DNA of 64,000 nt from Maricaulis sp965657935 (GCA_965657935.1 CBFHQE010000001.1:1-64000), one strand, 5' to 3'; positions 24,608 through 33,999 are shown, counted from the first letter of the stretch. The notes: generated from the sequence alone by a model not told the origin. Translations and numbers: made by a program.

Positions 24608-26446
24608 ATGCAGCCTGACCTCACGCTGACTATCGCGCTCATCGCCGGTTCAGGAATTGTCGCCCAGTGGCTGGCCTGGCGCCTGCGCTGGCCATCCATC
24701 GTCCTGATGATGGGCGCGGGCCTTTTGCTGGGCCCCATTGCCGGACTGGCGCTGGGGGAACCCATCCTCGATCCGCAGGCCAGCTTTCAGGAATATCTCC
24801 GGCCGATGATCGCGTTGGCAGTGGCCGTCATCCTGTTCGAAGGCGGCATCACGCTGAATTTCCGGGAACTCAGAGACGCGTCGGCCCCCGTCCGGCGCAT
24901 GGTGTTTCTCGGCTTCCCGCTGGGCTGGGGCCTGACTGCCATAGCGCTGCATTATGTCGCCGGACTGGCATGGGACATCTCGTTCATGATCGGCGCCCTG
25001 CTGACGACGACCGGGCCGACCGTGGTCCTGCCGCTTCTGCGCCAAGCCAAACTGCCACCCCGCATCGCCTCGGTGCTGAAATGGGAAGGCATCGTCAATG
25101 ACCCGATCGGCGCCCTGGGTGCGGTCTTCATGTTCGAGGCCATTCGTCAGAATGCGCTGGGCCATGACTGGGTCGCCGCGGCCGGATTCCTGACCATGGG
25201 CGCGCTGATCGGCGGGCTGATGGGTTTTGCCTTCGGATTCGGCCTCTCGCAATCCTTCCGCCGCGGCCTGGTGCCCGAGCCCATGAAAGCACCACTGGTC
25301 CTGGCCGCAGTCCTGGTGTGTTTTGCTGCTGCCGAGCAGCTCGCTTCCGAGACCGGCCTGGTAGCTGTGGCGATCTTCGGCCTGGTCGTGGCCAATTCCC
25401 GCCTTGCCTCGATCGAGGAGATGCGTCGTTTCAAGGAAGGCATCGCAGCCATTCTCGTGGCCAGCGTTTTTGTTGTTCTGGCCGCAGATCTCAGCCCGGA
25501 CGACCTCTCCGCCCTGGGCCCGCATCACTTCGCTTTCATCGCCATATTCATGCTGATTGTGCGCCCGCTTTCCGTGGCGTTGGCAACGTTCAAGTCCGGC
25601 CTGGACCTCAAGGAAACCACCTTCATCGGTGTGGTTGGGCCGCGCGGGGTGGTTGCAGCGGCAGCCGCCGGACACCTGTCAGCCACGCTCGCCGCTGTCG
25701 GACGGGAAGACGCAGCCATTCTCGCACCGCTGGTTTTCATGACAATCTTCATCAGCGTGTTCGGTTGCGGCTTCGCGGTTGCGCCGCTTGCAAAATTGCT
25801 CGGCCTTTCTCAAGACGGACCGGAACGTCTGTTGGTTGTCGGCGCCAATCCCTGGACCCTGGGCTTGGCAGACGCGCTAAAAGCCCACGACATTCCTGTT
25901 ACCATTGCCGATATCGGGTGGCGCCGCCTGCGCCAGGCGCGGCTCAATGGCCATGAGATTTATTACGGGGAAGTGCTGTCCGAAACAGCCGACTGGCGGC
26001 TCGAGCCCGCCCGGTTCGCCGCGTTGCTGGCAGCAACCCATAACGATGCCTATAACGCGCTGGTGTGCGTCGAATACGCGCCGGAACTGGGGCGCAGCCG
26101 GGTTTTTCAGCTCTCCGGCTTTGAAGGCAAGGATGGCGACAAGATTCCGGACGAAGATCCGCGCGCCATTGTCTATACAGCGCGGGGTCGCACGCTGATC
26201 CGCAAGGGTCGGGGGTATGAAGGGCTGGCGCGGGACTGGTGGCAGGGCTGGACTTTCCGGGCCACACGCCTGTCGGATAGCTATACGCTGGAGGATTGCC
26301 TGGCCGAGCCCGACAGCGCGGGTGATATCGTGCTGGCACAGCTGCCCAATGGCAAACTCCACCTGCTCGGCAGCGGCAAACCGCTTCCGGATACACCAGG
26401 GACACTATTGATCAGATTTGCGCCGCCCCAGACCGGGGGTCAGTAA
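24608..26446 (+). CDS. Cation/proton antiporter (CPA family) with C-terminal nucleotide-binding-like domain
   Basis: A 612-residue protein. The first ~400 residues form a 12-13 helix antiporter with LFEGGITLNFRELR, the pore motif LTTTGPTVVLPLLRQ and the ion-binding Asn-Asp of WEGIVNDPIGALG, all as in NhaP-like Na+(K+)/H+ antiporters. A cytoplasmic region follows (RLLVVGANPWTLGLADALKAHDIPV) resembling a TrkA-N/Rossmann domain, with later Asp/Glu contacts and a TrkA-C-like end. Such tails bind nucleotides and gate cation flux. It probably controls internal pH or Na+/K+. Its 3' end overlaps the convergent lipoprotein gene by 7 bases. Confidence 0.9.
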   Translation: MQPDLTLTIALIAGSGIVAQWLAWRLRWPSIVLMMGAGLLLGPIAGLALGEPILDPQASFQEYLRPMIALAVAVILFEGGITLNFRELRDASAPVRRMVFLGFPLGWGLTAIALHYVAGLAWDISFMIGALLTTTGPTVVLPLLRQAKLPPRIASVLKWEGIVNDPIGALGAVFMFEAIRQNALGHDWVAAAGFLTMGALIGGLMGFAFGFGLSQSFRRGLVPEPMKAPLVLAAVLVCFAAAEQLASETGLVAVAIFGLVVANSRLASIEEMRRFKEGIAAILVASVFVVLAADLSPDDLSALGPHHFAFIAIFMLIVRPLSVALATFKSGLDLKETTFIGVVGPRGVVAAAAAGHLSATLAAVGREDAAILAPLVFMTIFISVFGCGFAVAPLAKLLGLSQDGPERLLVVGANPWTLGLADALKAHDIPVTIADIGWRRLRQARLNGHEIYYGEVLSETADWRLEPARFAALLAATHNDAYNALVCVEYAPELGRSRVFQLSGFEGKDGDKIPDEDPRAIVYTARGRTLIRKGRGYEGLARDWWQGWTFRATRLSDSYTLEDCLAEPDSAGDIVLAQLPNGKLHLLGSGKPLPDTPGTLLIRFAPPQTGGQ

Positions 26447-26628
26447 CGCGGACCGGCATCATTCGGCAGGCCGCCGGGCTCGGCCGGACCGCAATAGGGC
26501 CAGCTGCCTTCATTCGGGTCACCGTGCGGGCAGACCGCGTCCTCACCTTCATAAATCGCGATGCAGCCCGACAGGCTGGCCGCAGCGAAAAGCGCGGCAA
26601 GAACCAGAAAAGAACGCTTGATGGTCAT
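26440..26628 (-). CDS. Small putative lipoprotein
   Basis: A 62-residue protein starting MTIKRSFLVLAALFAAASLSGC; LSGC is a lipobox, leaving a mature peptide of about 41 residues rich in Gly, Pro and acidic residues, with two more cysteines (CPHGDPNEGSWPYCGP). The start at 26628 gives a normal signal peptide; the frame continues to 26685. It overlaps the 3' end of the antiporter gene by 7 bases in convergent orientation. Function unknown. Confidence 0.65.
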   Translation of the reverse strand: MTIKRSFLVLAALFAAASLSGCIAIYEGEDAVCPHGDPNEGSWPYCGPAEPGGLPNDAGPRY

Positions 26629-26753
26629 CTTGATGCCCCTGTTTGTCAGCATGGTGACCGGGCTTGTATTCGAGCGCAAGCGCAAAGGGTTCGATTCATC
26701 CCGAATTAACCCTGTTCAAGGCATGTAAACACAGGTCTCAAGCGGGAATTTCA

Positions 26754-28775
26754 ATGGCACGCAAGCCGGTCCAGAACCGACGCCCCAGCAGCGAGCGACG
26801 CCGCACGCCTGCCCAGCGCCGCGCTGCCGCCCGCCGCCGCAAGTCCCGCCAATCCCCCAGCCTCATCGGACGCCTGCTCAAACTGGGCGCCGTCGCTGCG
26901 TTGATAGTCTCGGTGGCACTGGGCATCTGGTTGATCTCCATCGCCCGCGATCTGCCGGACACGTCAGGTCTGACCGAGGTCGAACGCTCCGCCTCCATCG
27001 CCTTTTACGACCAGAATGGCCGCCTTATTGCCCGCCGCGGTTCTGCCCATGGCCGCGTGGCCGAAAGAGATGACCTTCCACCCTATCTGGTCGATGCCGT
27101 GCTCGCGGTTGAGGATCGGCGTTTCTATGATCATTTCGGTGTCGATGTCCGCGGCACAGCGCGTGCGCTGTGGGCTAATCTTCGCGCTGGCCGGGTTGTC
27201 GAGGGCGGCTCCACCCTGACCCAGCAGCTGGCCAAAAACCTGTTTCTGACACCCGAACGCACAATGCGGCGCAAGGTACAGGAGATGATGCTGGCCTTCT
27301 GGCTGGAAAACCGGTTTTCCAAGGACGAGATTCTCGAACTCTATCTCAACCGCGTCTATTTCGGCGGCGGGGCCTGGGGCGTTGAAGCGGCTTCCATGCG
27401 TTATTTCGGCAAGTCCGTGAGCGAACTGAACCTGGGTGAATCGGCCTTGCTGGCCGGTCTTCTCAAGGCGCCATCCCGATACAGCCCTGTCAGCGACGCC
27501 GAGCGTGCAGCAGCACGGGCGACCGTGGTGCTGGACTTGATGGAACAGACCGGCCGCATTTCGGCGGATGAACGATACGATGCTGCTGCAACACCGATCC
27601 GTGTTTCCCGTGGCGCCTCGAGTCCCGGCGCCCAGTATTTTGTAGACTGGCTGGCGCCTCGTGTTCGGGAGATCGTTGGCCCGGATTTCGAGTTCGACCT
27701 GCGCATTACCACCACCCTGGATGTTGATGCTCAGCGCGCAGCAGAAACTGCTGTCTCCAGCACGCTGCAAGATGCCGATGCGGCGCGCGGTGCCGGTGAG
27801 GCCGCTCTGATTTCGCTTGCGCATGATGGCGCCGTTCGGGCCATGGTCGGCGGTCGCAGCTACACGCATTCCCAATATAATCGCGCGCTCCTCGCTCAAC
27901 GTCAGCCAGGCTCAGCCTTCAAGGCATTTGTCTATGCCAGCGCCTTTGAAGCCGGGCTGCGTCCGGACGATGTCCGCAATGACGCGCCGGTATCAGTCGG
28001 TGATTGGCAGCCCGCCAACTACAATGGCGAGTATCGAGGCGAGATGACCCTGCGCGAGGCCTTTGCCCGCTCGTCCAACTCCATCGCGGTTCAGATCGCC
28101 GAGGAAACAGGTCGGGGTCACATCGCGCGCCTGGCCGAGCGTATGGGAATCGCGACGAATTTGCGCATAGACCGCTCGCTCGCCCTCGGGGCCTATGAAG
28201 TAAACCCCATGGAAATGGCCGTGGCCTACGCGCCGTTCGCCAATGGCGGGCGCCGCGCCGAAGCACATGGCATTCTGATGATCGAGACCGCAGACGGCGA
28301 GATCATCTATGAGGCCCCACCGGTGGCCGGTGAAAGGGTTCTCGACCAGCGGACCTATGCCAGCATGAGAGACCTGTTTTCAGCAGTGACCAGCTGGGGC
28401 ACAGGGCGTCGAGCGGCCGTTCCGGGCCTGGAAATCGGCGGCAAGACCGGCACGACCAACGAGTTTCGAGACGCCTGGTTCGCCGGTTTCAGCGGTGACC
28501 TGGTCACTGTCGTATGGACAGGAAATGACGACAATGCTCCGACAGAGCGGGCGACCGGCGGCAGCACCCCAGCGACGATTTTCAATCGCTACATGGTCCA
28601 CACACCCCGAACGGGCCTGGCTTCGGACCCAACCAGCACGGCCCTGGACGCCTTGTCCGCTACGCTTTTGCAGGCTGAGGCGGCCGTTGACGCCACCGCC
28701 TCGCAAGATGAGCCGGAGAACGATGAGCGCGATCTGATCGGTGCCTTCCTGTCCGGATTGGGCGGGAATAACTGA
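26754..28775 (+). CDS. Bifunctional penicillin-binding protein 1A family (class A PBP)
   Basis: Peptidoglycan glycosyltransferase/transpeptidase of 673 residues. A very basic cytoplasmic tail (1-33) and a membrane anchor (about 38-63) precede the glycosyltransferase domain with catalytic Glu120 in AVEDRRFYDHFGVD, GGSTLTQQLAKN and RKVQEMMLAFWLE. The transpeptidase shows S387-x-x-K390 (PGSAFK), SSN (440-442) and KTG (564-566). It is shorter than E. coli PBP1A and closer to PbpC-free 1A/2D-like enzymes. The ATG at 26754 follows GCGGGAA; upstream frame extension lacks a site. No penicillin-resistance inference is made. Confidence 0.93.
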   Translation: MARKPVQNRRPSSERRRTPAQRRAAARRRKSRQSPSLIGRLLKLGAVAALIVSVALGIWLISIARDLPDTSGLTEVERSASIAFYDQNGRLIARRGSAHGRVAERDDLPPYLVDAVLAVEDRRFYDHFGVDVRGTARALWANLRAGRVVEGGSTLTQQLAKNLFLTPERTMRRKVQEMMLAFWLENRFSKDEILELYLNRVYFGGGAWGVEAASMRYFGKSVSELNLGESALLAGLLKAPSRYSPVSDAERAAARATVVLDLMEQTGRISADERYDAAATPIRVSRGASSPGAQYFVDWLAPRVREIVGPDFEFDLRITTTLDVDAQRAAETAVSSTLQDADAARGAGEAALISLAHDGAVRAMVGGRSYTHSQYNRALLAQRQPGSAFKAFVYASAFEAGLRPDDVRNDAPVSVGDWQPANYNGEYRGEMTLREAFARSSNSIAVQIAEETGRGHIARLAERMGIATNLRIDRSLALGAYEVNPMEMAVAYAPFANGGRRAEAHGILMIETADGEIIYEAPPVAGERVLDQRTYASMRDLFSAVTSWGTGRRAAVPGLEIGGKTGTTNEFRDAWFAGFSGDLVTVVWTGNDDNAPTERATGGSTPATIFNRYMVHTPRTGLASDPTSTALDALSATLLQAEAAVDATASQDEPENDERDLIGAFLSGLGGNN

Positions 28776-28800
28776 GAAACGTTCCCCCGCCCCCTTCTCT

Positions 28801-28825
28801 CTACGTCACGTAGTATCGCGATACT
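28801..28825. promoter_or_regulatory. Two overlapping palindromes upstream of the acidic exported protein
   Basis: CTACGT-C-ACGTAG (28801-28813) shares its last bases with the perfect 14-base palindrome AGTATCGCGATACT (28812-28825). They end 28 bases before the GTG start at 28853. No T-run follows, so they are more likely operators than a terminator for the upstream PBP gene. Confidence 0.5.
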
Positions 28826-28852
28826 GAATTCGTGACTTCAAGGGAGAGGACA

Positions 28853-30451
28853 GTGCGAACCCTTTTAACTTCCAGCGTATCGGCCCTGGTTTTGGCCGCA
28901 TCGATTTCCACCATCGGCGAAGCACAGACACGTGTCAGCCGTTCCGACGGCCAGGCCGCAATCGCCGCCATGGGGCTGGATGCATCTGACACGAACGAGA
29001 TTTCGTTCGAGCGCGGACGTTTTGCCCGAGGCGACTATGTCTTCACCAATGTGGTCTTCCACATCGAGGAAGAGCATGAAGACGAGGCCGGCGAAGAGGG
29101 CGATTTCAACGTCAGTCTCGAGGGCGAAGAATTACGTGTCGACGAGATGCGTTTCAGCTCGCCACGCCTTGCCCCAGATGGTCGGGTCATGTTCGACGCC
29201 TTCTCGATGAGCGGTCTCAATGCCGCCGGAGATGATGGCGAATCCGTCGTGATCGACCTGATCGAGATTGTTGGACCGAATGCCGATTTCGCCGCCATGA
29301 TTGCCGAGGGTTTCGCCACAATCGGCGAAGGCGACGAGGATGACGTTGATTTTGATATTGGCGATGATCCGTTCGATCGACTGGCCCTGAACGGTCTGCG
29401 CGTCTCTGATACTGGCGACGACGAGACGACTGTCAATCTTGGTTCCCTAGTGCTCGAACATGACGCCGATGATGAAGTTGCGCGGTTTGAGATGAATGAC
29501 TTCCTCGTCGACGCAATGGACGATGATGGCCCGATCCGTATATCGCTCAGCGAAATCCGGATGGAAGGGATCAGCACGGAAACGACCGGGGAGTGGTTCA
29601 CTGCTCTCGAGAACGACAACATGCCGGCCTTCATGAACTCCTACATGAACGCTGCAACCGTGAACCCGGCATCGATCTTTTCCGAGTTTATTCTGCGTGA
29701 CTTTGCCTTCAACGGTGCCGGTCTCGACCTGTCCCTGGCGTCCATCACTGCCGAAAACGAAGTTCGTCGCGGCAATGTCCACTCAAGCGGCATTGTTGAC
29801 CGCCTGCATTTCTCCGCCGACGCGGAGAGTGAAAACGGTGCGCAGATTGCCGCCGGACTGATGATGCTGGGTTACAGCGAACTGAACATGAATGCCGTGA
29901 CCAACACGGTTTTTGAGCCGGAGCGTGGCCGCGCCTATACGACGGGCGACAACTATTACCTGGTAGAAGATGCATTCCGCATCGATTTCAGTCAGGACCT
30001 CGAAGGCTATAACGAATATACGGCGCTTATGGCCGAACTGATTTCGGACGCTGCCGAGAATGGCGACGAAGCTGCCGAAGAAGCCGCCATGGCCGCCATG
30101 TCCGCCCTGCAGGTGAACGAGTTCTCGGTATCTATCTCCGACGAGTCGATTCTGGAGCGCGCCTTCGGCGCCATGGCCGCACAACAGGGCATTGCCCCGG
30201 AACAGGCCCGTGCCCAGGCTTCTGCACTGGTTCTTCTGGGCGCGGCAAGTGCTGGGCCGCTGGTGCCAGCGCCGCTGATGTCGGAGCTGACCTCCGCTGT
30301 TTCCGGCTTCCTCAACAATGGCGGCTCGGTCACTGTGGGCATGCGCCCGACCAGCCCGACCACTGTTGGCGACATGATGACTCTCGTTGAACAGGAAGAA
30401 CCCGACTTCGAACGTCTCGGTATCAGCGTTTCGGCAGAACCCGCCGAGTAA
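28853..30451 (+). CDS. Large acidic exported protein, unknown function
   Basis: A 532-residue secreted or periplasmic protein. The signal peptide ends around ISTIGEAQT. The mature part is very acidic, with Asp/Glu clusters such as HIEEEHEDEAGEEGDF and GEGDEDDVDFDIGDD, and a beta-rich repeating feel in which units like LNGLRVSD and NDFLVDAMDD recur. The C-terminal ~150 residues are more helical and Ala-rich. I recognise no family. GTG at 28853 is preferred because GGGAGAGG lies 3 bases upstream and it gives a clean signal peptide; a GTG at 28832 is the alternative. A terminator follows and two palindromes precede. Confidence 0.75.
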   Translation: MRTLLTSSVSALVLAASISTIGEAQTRVSRSDGQAAIAAMGLDASDTNEISFERGRFARGDYVFTNVVFHIEEEHEDEAGEEGDFNVSLEGEELRVDEMRFSSPRLAPDGRVMFDAFSMSGLNAAGDDGESVVIDLIEIVGPNADFAAMIAEGFATIGEGDEDDVDFDIGDDPFDRLALNGLRVSDTGDDETTVNLGSLVLEHDADDEVARFEMNDFLVDAMDDDGPIRISLSEIRMEGISTETTGEWFTALENDNMPAFMNSYMNAATVNPASIFSEFILRDFAFNGAGLDLSLASITAENEVRRGNVHSSGIVDRLHFSADAESENGAQIAAGLMMLGYSELNMNAVTNTVFEPERGRAYTTGDNYYLVEDAFRIDFSQDLEGYNEYTALMAELISDAAENGDEAAEEAAMAAMSALQVNEFSVSISDESILERAFGAMAAQQGIAPEQARAQASALVLLGAASAGPLVPAPLMSELTSAVSGFLNNGGSVTVGMRPTSPTTVGDMMTLVEQEEPDFERLGISVSAEPAE

Positions 30452-30466
30452 CGCCCTGACAAACAG

Positions 30467-30495
30467 AAAGGCCCGCCGATCGGCGGGCCTTTTTT
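30467..30495 (+). terminator. Strong bidirectional-type terminator
   Basis: AAAGGCCCGCCG and CGGCGGGCCTTT pair over 12 bases around AT, followed by further T on the plus strand and preceded by A on that strand. It separates the acidic exported protein gene from the convergent phaZ and can serve both. Confidence 0.9.
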
Positions 30496-30513
30496 GTTGT
30501 TTGAAGTGCTGGC

Positions 30514-31776
30514 TCAGCGTTGCCTGAGCGCTTCGCCACCTTTTTCGTCCCAGAAGTCTCGCATGCGCGGCGCGATCTGTTCGCGGAAACGGCGACCATT
30601 GAAGACGCCATAATGACCGACTTCAGGCTGCACCCAGTCCAGCTGGAGCTTTTCAGGCAAGTTGGAACACAGATCATGTGCCGCCTGGGTCTGGCCGATG
30701 CCGGAGATATCATCCCGCTCGCCCTCAACCGTCAGCAGAGCGATATCCTCGATGGCGCTGACATCAACACGGCGACCATGATGTTCCTGAATCCCGCGCG
30801 CCAGTTTGTGCTCCTGGAACACATCGCTGATCGTCTGCAGGTAAAACTCCTCGGAGAGGTCCATCACCGCCAGGTATTCGTCATAGAAAGAGCGGTGTTT
30901 TTCGGCACTGTCACCGTCACCCTCAACGAGATGATTGTAGAAATTCCAGTGTGCATCAACATGGCGGTCCAGGTTCATGTTCATGAAGCCGGCCAGCTGC
31001 AGGAAGCCCGGATAAACACGACGCAGAGCGCCCGGATTGGGCGCCGGCACCGTATGGATCAGATTCTGGGAAAACCACTCAAACGGCTTTTCCTCGGCCA
31101 GGATATTCGGTGCCGTCGGAGATTTTCGTGTATCGATCGGCGAGCCCATGAACGTCATGGAAGCCGGTCGCGCCGGATCCCTGTCCTCGGCCATCAGTGC
31201 GATCGCAGACAGGGTTGGTGGCCCCGGCTGACAGACCGCCACCACGTGCACATCCGGCCCCAGGAAGGCGATCATCTTGCGGATATAGGCCACAAAATCA
31301 TCGAGATCGAACCGGCCTTCGCTGACGGGTACCATGCGCGCATCCTGCCAGTCGGTGATGTAGACTTCGCAGTCTGGCAGGAAGGTCTCGACCGTCCCGC
31401 GCAGCAGAGTGGCATAGTGACCGGACATAGGGGCCACAAAGAGGATCTTGCGGTCGTCCCGCTTGCCGCGCGCCTCGGCCAGCGCCTGCGGGTCGCGACG
31501 GAAGTGCAGGAGGTCGCACCAGGAGTCCGACCAGACGACATCTTCCTCGACCGCAACCGTGTGACCGTTGACCAGCGTGTGGTCGATCATCCATTCCGGC
31601 TTGCCATAGCGCCGGGTCACAGATTCGAACAAGTCGGCCGCAGCCGCCATGGTGCGCCCAGCAACCGTGTCACCCATCGGGTTCCACGGCGCGCGCATCA
31701 TCCGCCGTGTCGCATTGGCGGCCGCGCGCCAGGGCGTCATCGCCAGGCGGTTCATTTCGTAAACACTGTAAAGCAT
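30514..31776 (-). CDS. phaZ: Intracellular poly(3-hydroxybutyrate) depolymerase
   Basis: Depolymerase of 420 residues for native PHB granules, releasing stored carbon. The lipase-box equivalent is VCQPG with Cys182 as nucleophile, the feature of thiol-type PhaZa1 enzymes (Cys183 in Ralstonia). Catalytic Asp and His are likely those in VEGERDDISGIGQT and VGHYGVFNGRRF. MLYSVYEMNRLAMTP at the start is also family-typical, and GGGAGG precedes the ATG at 31776. It follows the SCO1/SenC gene by 40 bases on the same strand, so cotranscription is possible. No PHB synthase gene is in the window. Confidence 0.93.
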   Translation of the reverse strand: MLYSVYEMNRLAMTPWRAAANATRRMMRAPWNPMGDTVAGRTMAAAADLFESVTRRYGKPEWMIDHTLVNGHTVAVEEDVVWSDSWCDLLHFRRDPQALAEARGKRDDRKILFVAPMSGHYATLLRGTVETFLPDCEVYITDWQDARMVPVSEGRFDLDDFVAYIRKMIAFLGPDVHVVAVCQPGPPTLSAIALMAEDRDPARPASMTFMGSPIDTRKSPTAPNILAEEKPFEWFSQNLIHTVPAPNPGALRRVYPGFLQLAGFMNMNLDRHVDAHWNFYNHLVEGDGDSAEKHRSFYDEYLAVMDLSEEFYLQTISDVFQEHKLARGIQEHHGRRVDVSAIEDIALLTVEGERDDISGIGQTQAAHDLCSNLPEKLQLDWVQPEVGHYGVFNGRRFREQIAPRMRDFWDEKGGEALRQR

Positions 31777-31816
31777 CAAGCCTCCCGCAGCGCATTCCGC
31801 ATCTTTGAGTGCGTGA

Positions 31817-32509
31817 TTATGCGCCTTCTTCCTCAAGGAAGTCTTGCAGACGCTGGGCCGCCATCGACGGGTCAAATCCGTCGGTGAAGATGTCTACAAA
31901 ACGACCTTCCGAATTCATCAGATAGACGATGGATGAGTGATCCATCAGATAATCATCTCCCTCACCCGCACGGCGGTAGGCCACGCGATAGGCCGCAGCC
32001 GCAGCCGTGACCTGCTCCTGGTTGCCGGTCAGCCCGATCAGGCCATCCGGAAAGGCATTGGAGGTGACGTATTGCGCCATCGCGTCCACCGTGTCCCGTT
32101 CGGGATCAACAGTGATCAGGATGGGTTGAAACTGTGCGCGTTCCTCAGCGGACAACTGATCCAGCGCAATGGCGAGCAGTTGCAGGGAATACGGGCAGAT
32201 ATCCGGACAGTAGGTATAACCGAAATAGATCAACATCGGTCGGCCCCGATAGCTCTGTTCGGTCACCGTCGCACCGGTGTGGTCAACCAGGGTGAACGGC
32301 CCGCCAATATCGGCCTCACCGCTAACCCGCACCGGGGCCGGACGAGCCACGGCATCGCTCTGCCCCTGATCTCGCATTGCCAGCGTCAGGAAGGTCAGCA
32401 TCATCACCATCGGGGCGGCCAGAAGCACCAAGACCCAGGCGCGGCTGCCGGCCAGTACACTGGCGAAACGGCGAAGGCCATTACGCAAAGCTTCCAACAG
32501 AGACTGCAT
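31817..32509 (-). CDS. SCO1/SenC family copper-binding protein
   Basis: Membrane-anchored thioredoxin-fold protein of 230 residues. A single helix (about 25-48) anchors it; the periplasmic domain carries the Cu-binding YCPDICPY (Cys-x3-Cys) and a downstream His in YLMDHSSIVYL, as in SCO1/PrrC/SenC. It helps deliver copper to the CuA site of cytochrome oxidase and may pass redox information to RegB. The ATG at 32509 follows AAGGA. It is divergent from regB, in the arrangement regB/senC known from Rhodobacter, and lies upstream of phaZ on the same strand. Confidence 0.92.
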   Translation of the reverse strand: MQSLLEALRNGLRRFASVLAGSRAWVLVLLAAPMVMMLTFLTLAMRDQGQSDAVARPAPVRVSGEADIGGPFTLVDHTGATVTEQSYRGRPMLIYFGYTYCPDICPYSLQLLAIALDQLSAEERAQFQPILITVDPERDTVDAMAQYVTSNAFPDGLIGLTGNQEQVTAAAAAYRVAYRRAGEGDDYLMDHSSIVYLMNSEGRFVDIFTDGFDPSMAAQRLQDFLEEEGA

Positions 32510-32643
32510 TGATCGTCCTTGAGCTGTTCGTGTTTCGGCGAACCATGTTATGCCAAAACATAGCTTAGATTGCTGCACGTGCGAAAGTAGGCGCGGCGAC
32601 CTGATATGTCCATCAAGTATGACGGAAATGTACAGGATCGAAT

Positions 32644-33966
32644 ATGAGTGATGCGGATTGGGATCCCTATGGCGGCGACGCTCACCTGACACCGGTATTC
32701 GGCCGCCTCCGCCTGCGGACACTGGTCATGCTGCGCTGGCTCGCCGTGGTCGGACAGACGTTGACCGTGCTGCTGGTACACTTTGTCATCGGTTTCGAAC
32801 TGCCGCTGGGCTTCTGTCTCGGCGTCATCCTGACCAGCGCCTGGATCAACACCTGGCTAACGCTGGCGGTGCAGCCGCAGCAATTTGCCCAGGACTGGCA
32901 GGCTTTCGCCCAGCTCGCCTATGATGTGCTGCAGCTGTGCGTTTTGTTGATGCTGACCGGTGGCTTGCAAAATCCGTTTGTCGTCATGCTGGCCGCGCCT
33001 GTTACCATTGCCGTTGCGGCGCTACCGCCTCGCTGGTCCCTGCCTGTTGCCGGCATTGCCATGATGGGCACAGGCGCGATGTGGCTGTGGAGTCTGCCGC
33101 TGCCGTGGCTGGGTGGTGAGGAGCTGCAACTCCCCGGCATGTATCTCATCGGCTTGTGGGCCGCGATCTTCATCGCGGTTGCCTTCACCGCGGTCTATTC
33201 CTGGCGGGTCAGCCAGGAAGGGCGGTCCATGGCGACGGCCCTGGCCGCAACCCAGAGCGTTCTGTCCAGGGAACAGCGGCTCTCTGCGCTCGGGGCACTG
33301 GCCGCAGCAGCCGCCCATGAGCTGGGCACGCCTCTGGCGACCATCCAGCTGACCGCCAAGGAAATGATGCGCGAACTCAAGGATGATGAAATCCTCAAGG
33401 AAGATGCCGAGCTTCTGGTCACCCAGGCCCGACGTTGTCGCGACATTTTGAAGCGTCTGACCGCCGAGAAAACATCCACTGACCAACGTCATGATCGCGT
33501 TGAATTCCTGGCGGCTCTGGAAGAAGCGGCAGCGCCTCTACGCGGTATGGGGCCAATGGTGGATGTGCATCTGGATGGGCCGGAGGACGAGCCTGAACCG
33601 GTCCTGCGGCGAATCCCCGAATTGCTTTATGGCGTGGGCAATTTCATCGAAAATGCTGTTGATTTCGCCGCGACCCGGGTCACCGTTGAAGGACAGTGGG
33701 AAAAGGACCAGCTCAGCGTCACCATTCTCGACGATGGGCCAGGCTTCACACTGGAGATCCTGTCCAAGATTGGCGAGCCCTATGTGACCACCCGATCCGG
33801 CACGCCCGGACAGGGTGGACTGGGATTGGGTGTTTTCATTGCCAAGACGATGATTGAAAAGACCGGCGGAACGGTCAGTTTCGAAAACTCCAGCACCGCC
33901 GGTGGGGCACTCGTCACTATTGTCTGGCCGCGCGAGAAGGTGGAGGCGGGGCCGATCCTCCGCTAG
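32644..33966 (+). CDS. regB: Redox sensor histidine kinase RegB/PrrB
   Basis: Membrane kinase of 440 residues, starting MSDADWDPYGGDAHLTPVFG. Six hydrophobic helices cover about 28-185; the quinone-sensing heptapeptide GGLQNPF is at 106-112. The His-box AAAHELGTPLATI has His225, and the redox-active Cys265 lies in QARRCRDILKRL, both at the same positions as in Rhodobacter RegB. The ATPase domain shows NFIENAVDFA, DDGPGF and GGLGLGVFIAK. Under reducing conditions it phosphorylates RegA. It is divergent from senC and followed by regA after 33 bases. Confidence 0.96.
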   Translation: MSDADWDPYGGDAHLTPVFGRLRLRTLVMLRWLAVVGQTLTVLLVHFVIGFELPLGFCLGVILTSAWINTWLTLAVQPQQFAQDWQAFAQLAYDVLQLCVLLMLTGGLQNPFVVMLAAPVTIAVAALPPRWSLPVAGIAMMGTGAMWLWSLPLPWLGGEELQLPGMYLIGLWAAIFIAVAFTAVYSWRVSQEGRSMATALAATQSVLSREQRLSALGALAAAAAHELGTPLATIQLTAKEMMRELKDDEILKEDAELLVTQARRCRDILKRLTAEKTSTDQRHDRVEFLAALEEAAAPLRGMGPMVDVHLDGPEDEPEPVLRRIPELLYGVGNFIENAVDFAATRVTVEGQWEKDQLSVTILDDGPGFTLEILSKIGEPYVTTRSGTPGQGGLGLGVFIAKTMIEKTGGTVSFENSSTAGGALVTIVWPREKVEAGPILR

Positions 33967-33999
33967 TAATGAATCGAACAAACTCAAAGAGGTTTGATT

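Noticed and set aside
24650..25675. 341-codon frame on the minus strand across the antiporter gene
   Set aside because: Long only because GC-rich coding DNA lacks stops on the opposite strand; Gln/His/Arg-rich nonsense composition.
26685..26705. tRNA-like T-arm sequence GGTTCGATTC
   Set aside because: No acceptor, D-arm or anticodon stem can be built upstream.
30520..31887. 455-codon plus-strand frame opposite phaZ
   Set aside because: Shadow of the PHB depolymerase gene; phaZ has exact family motifs.
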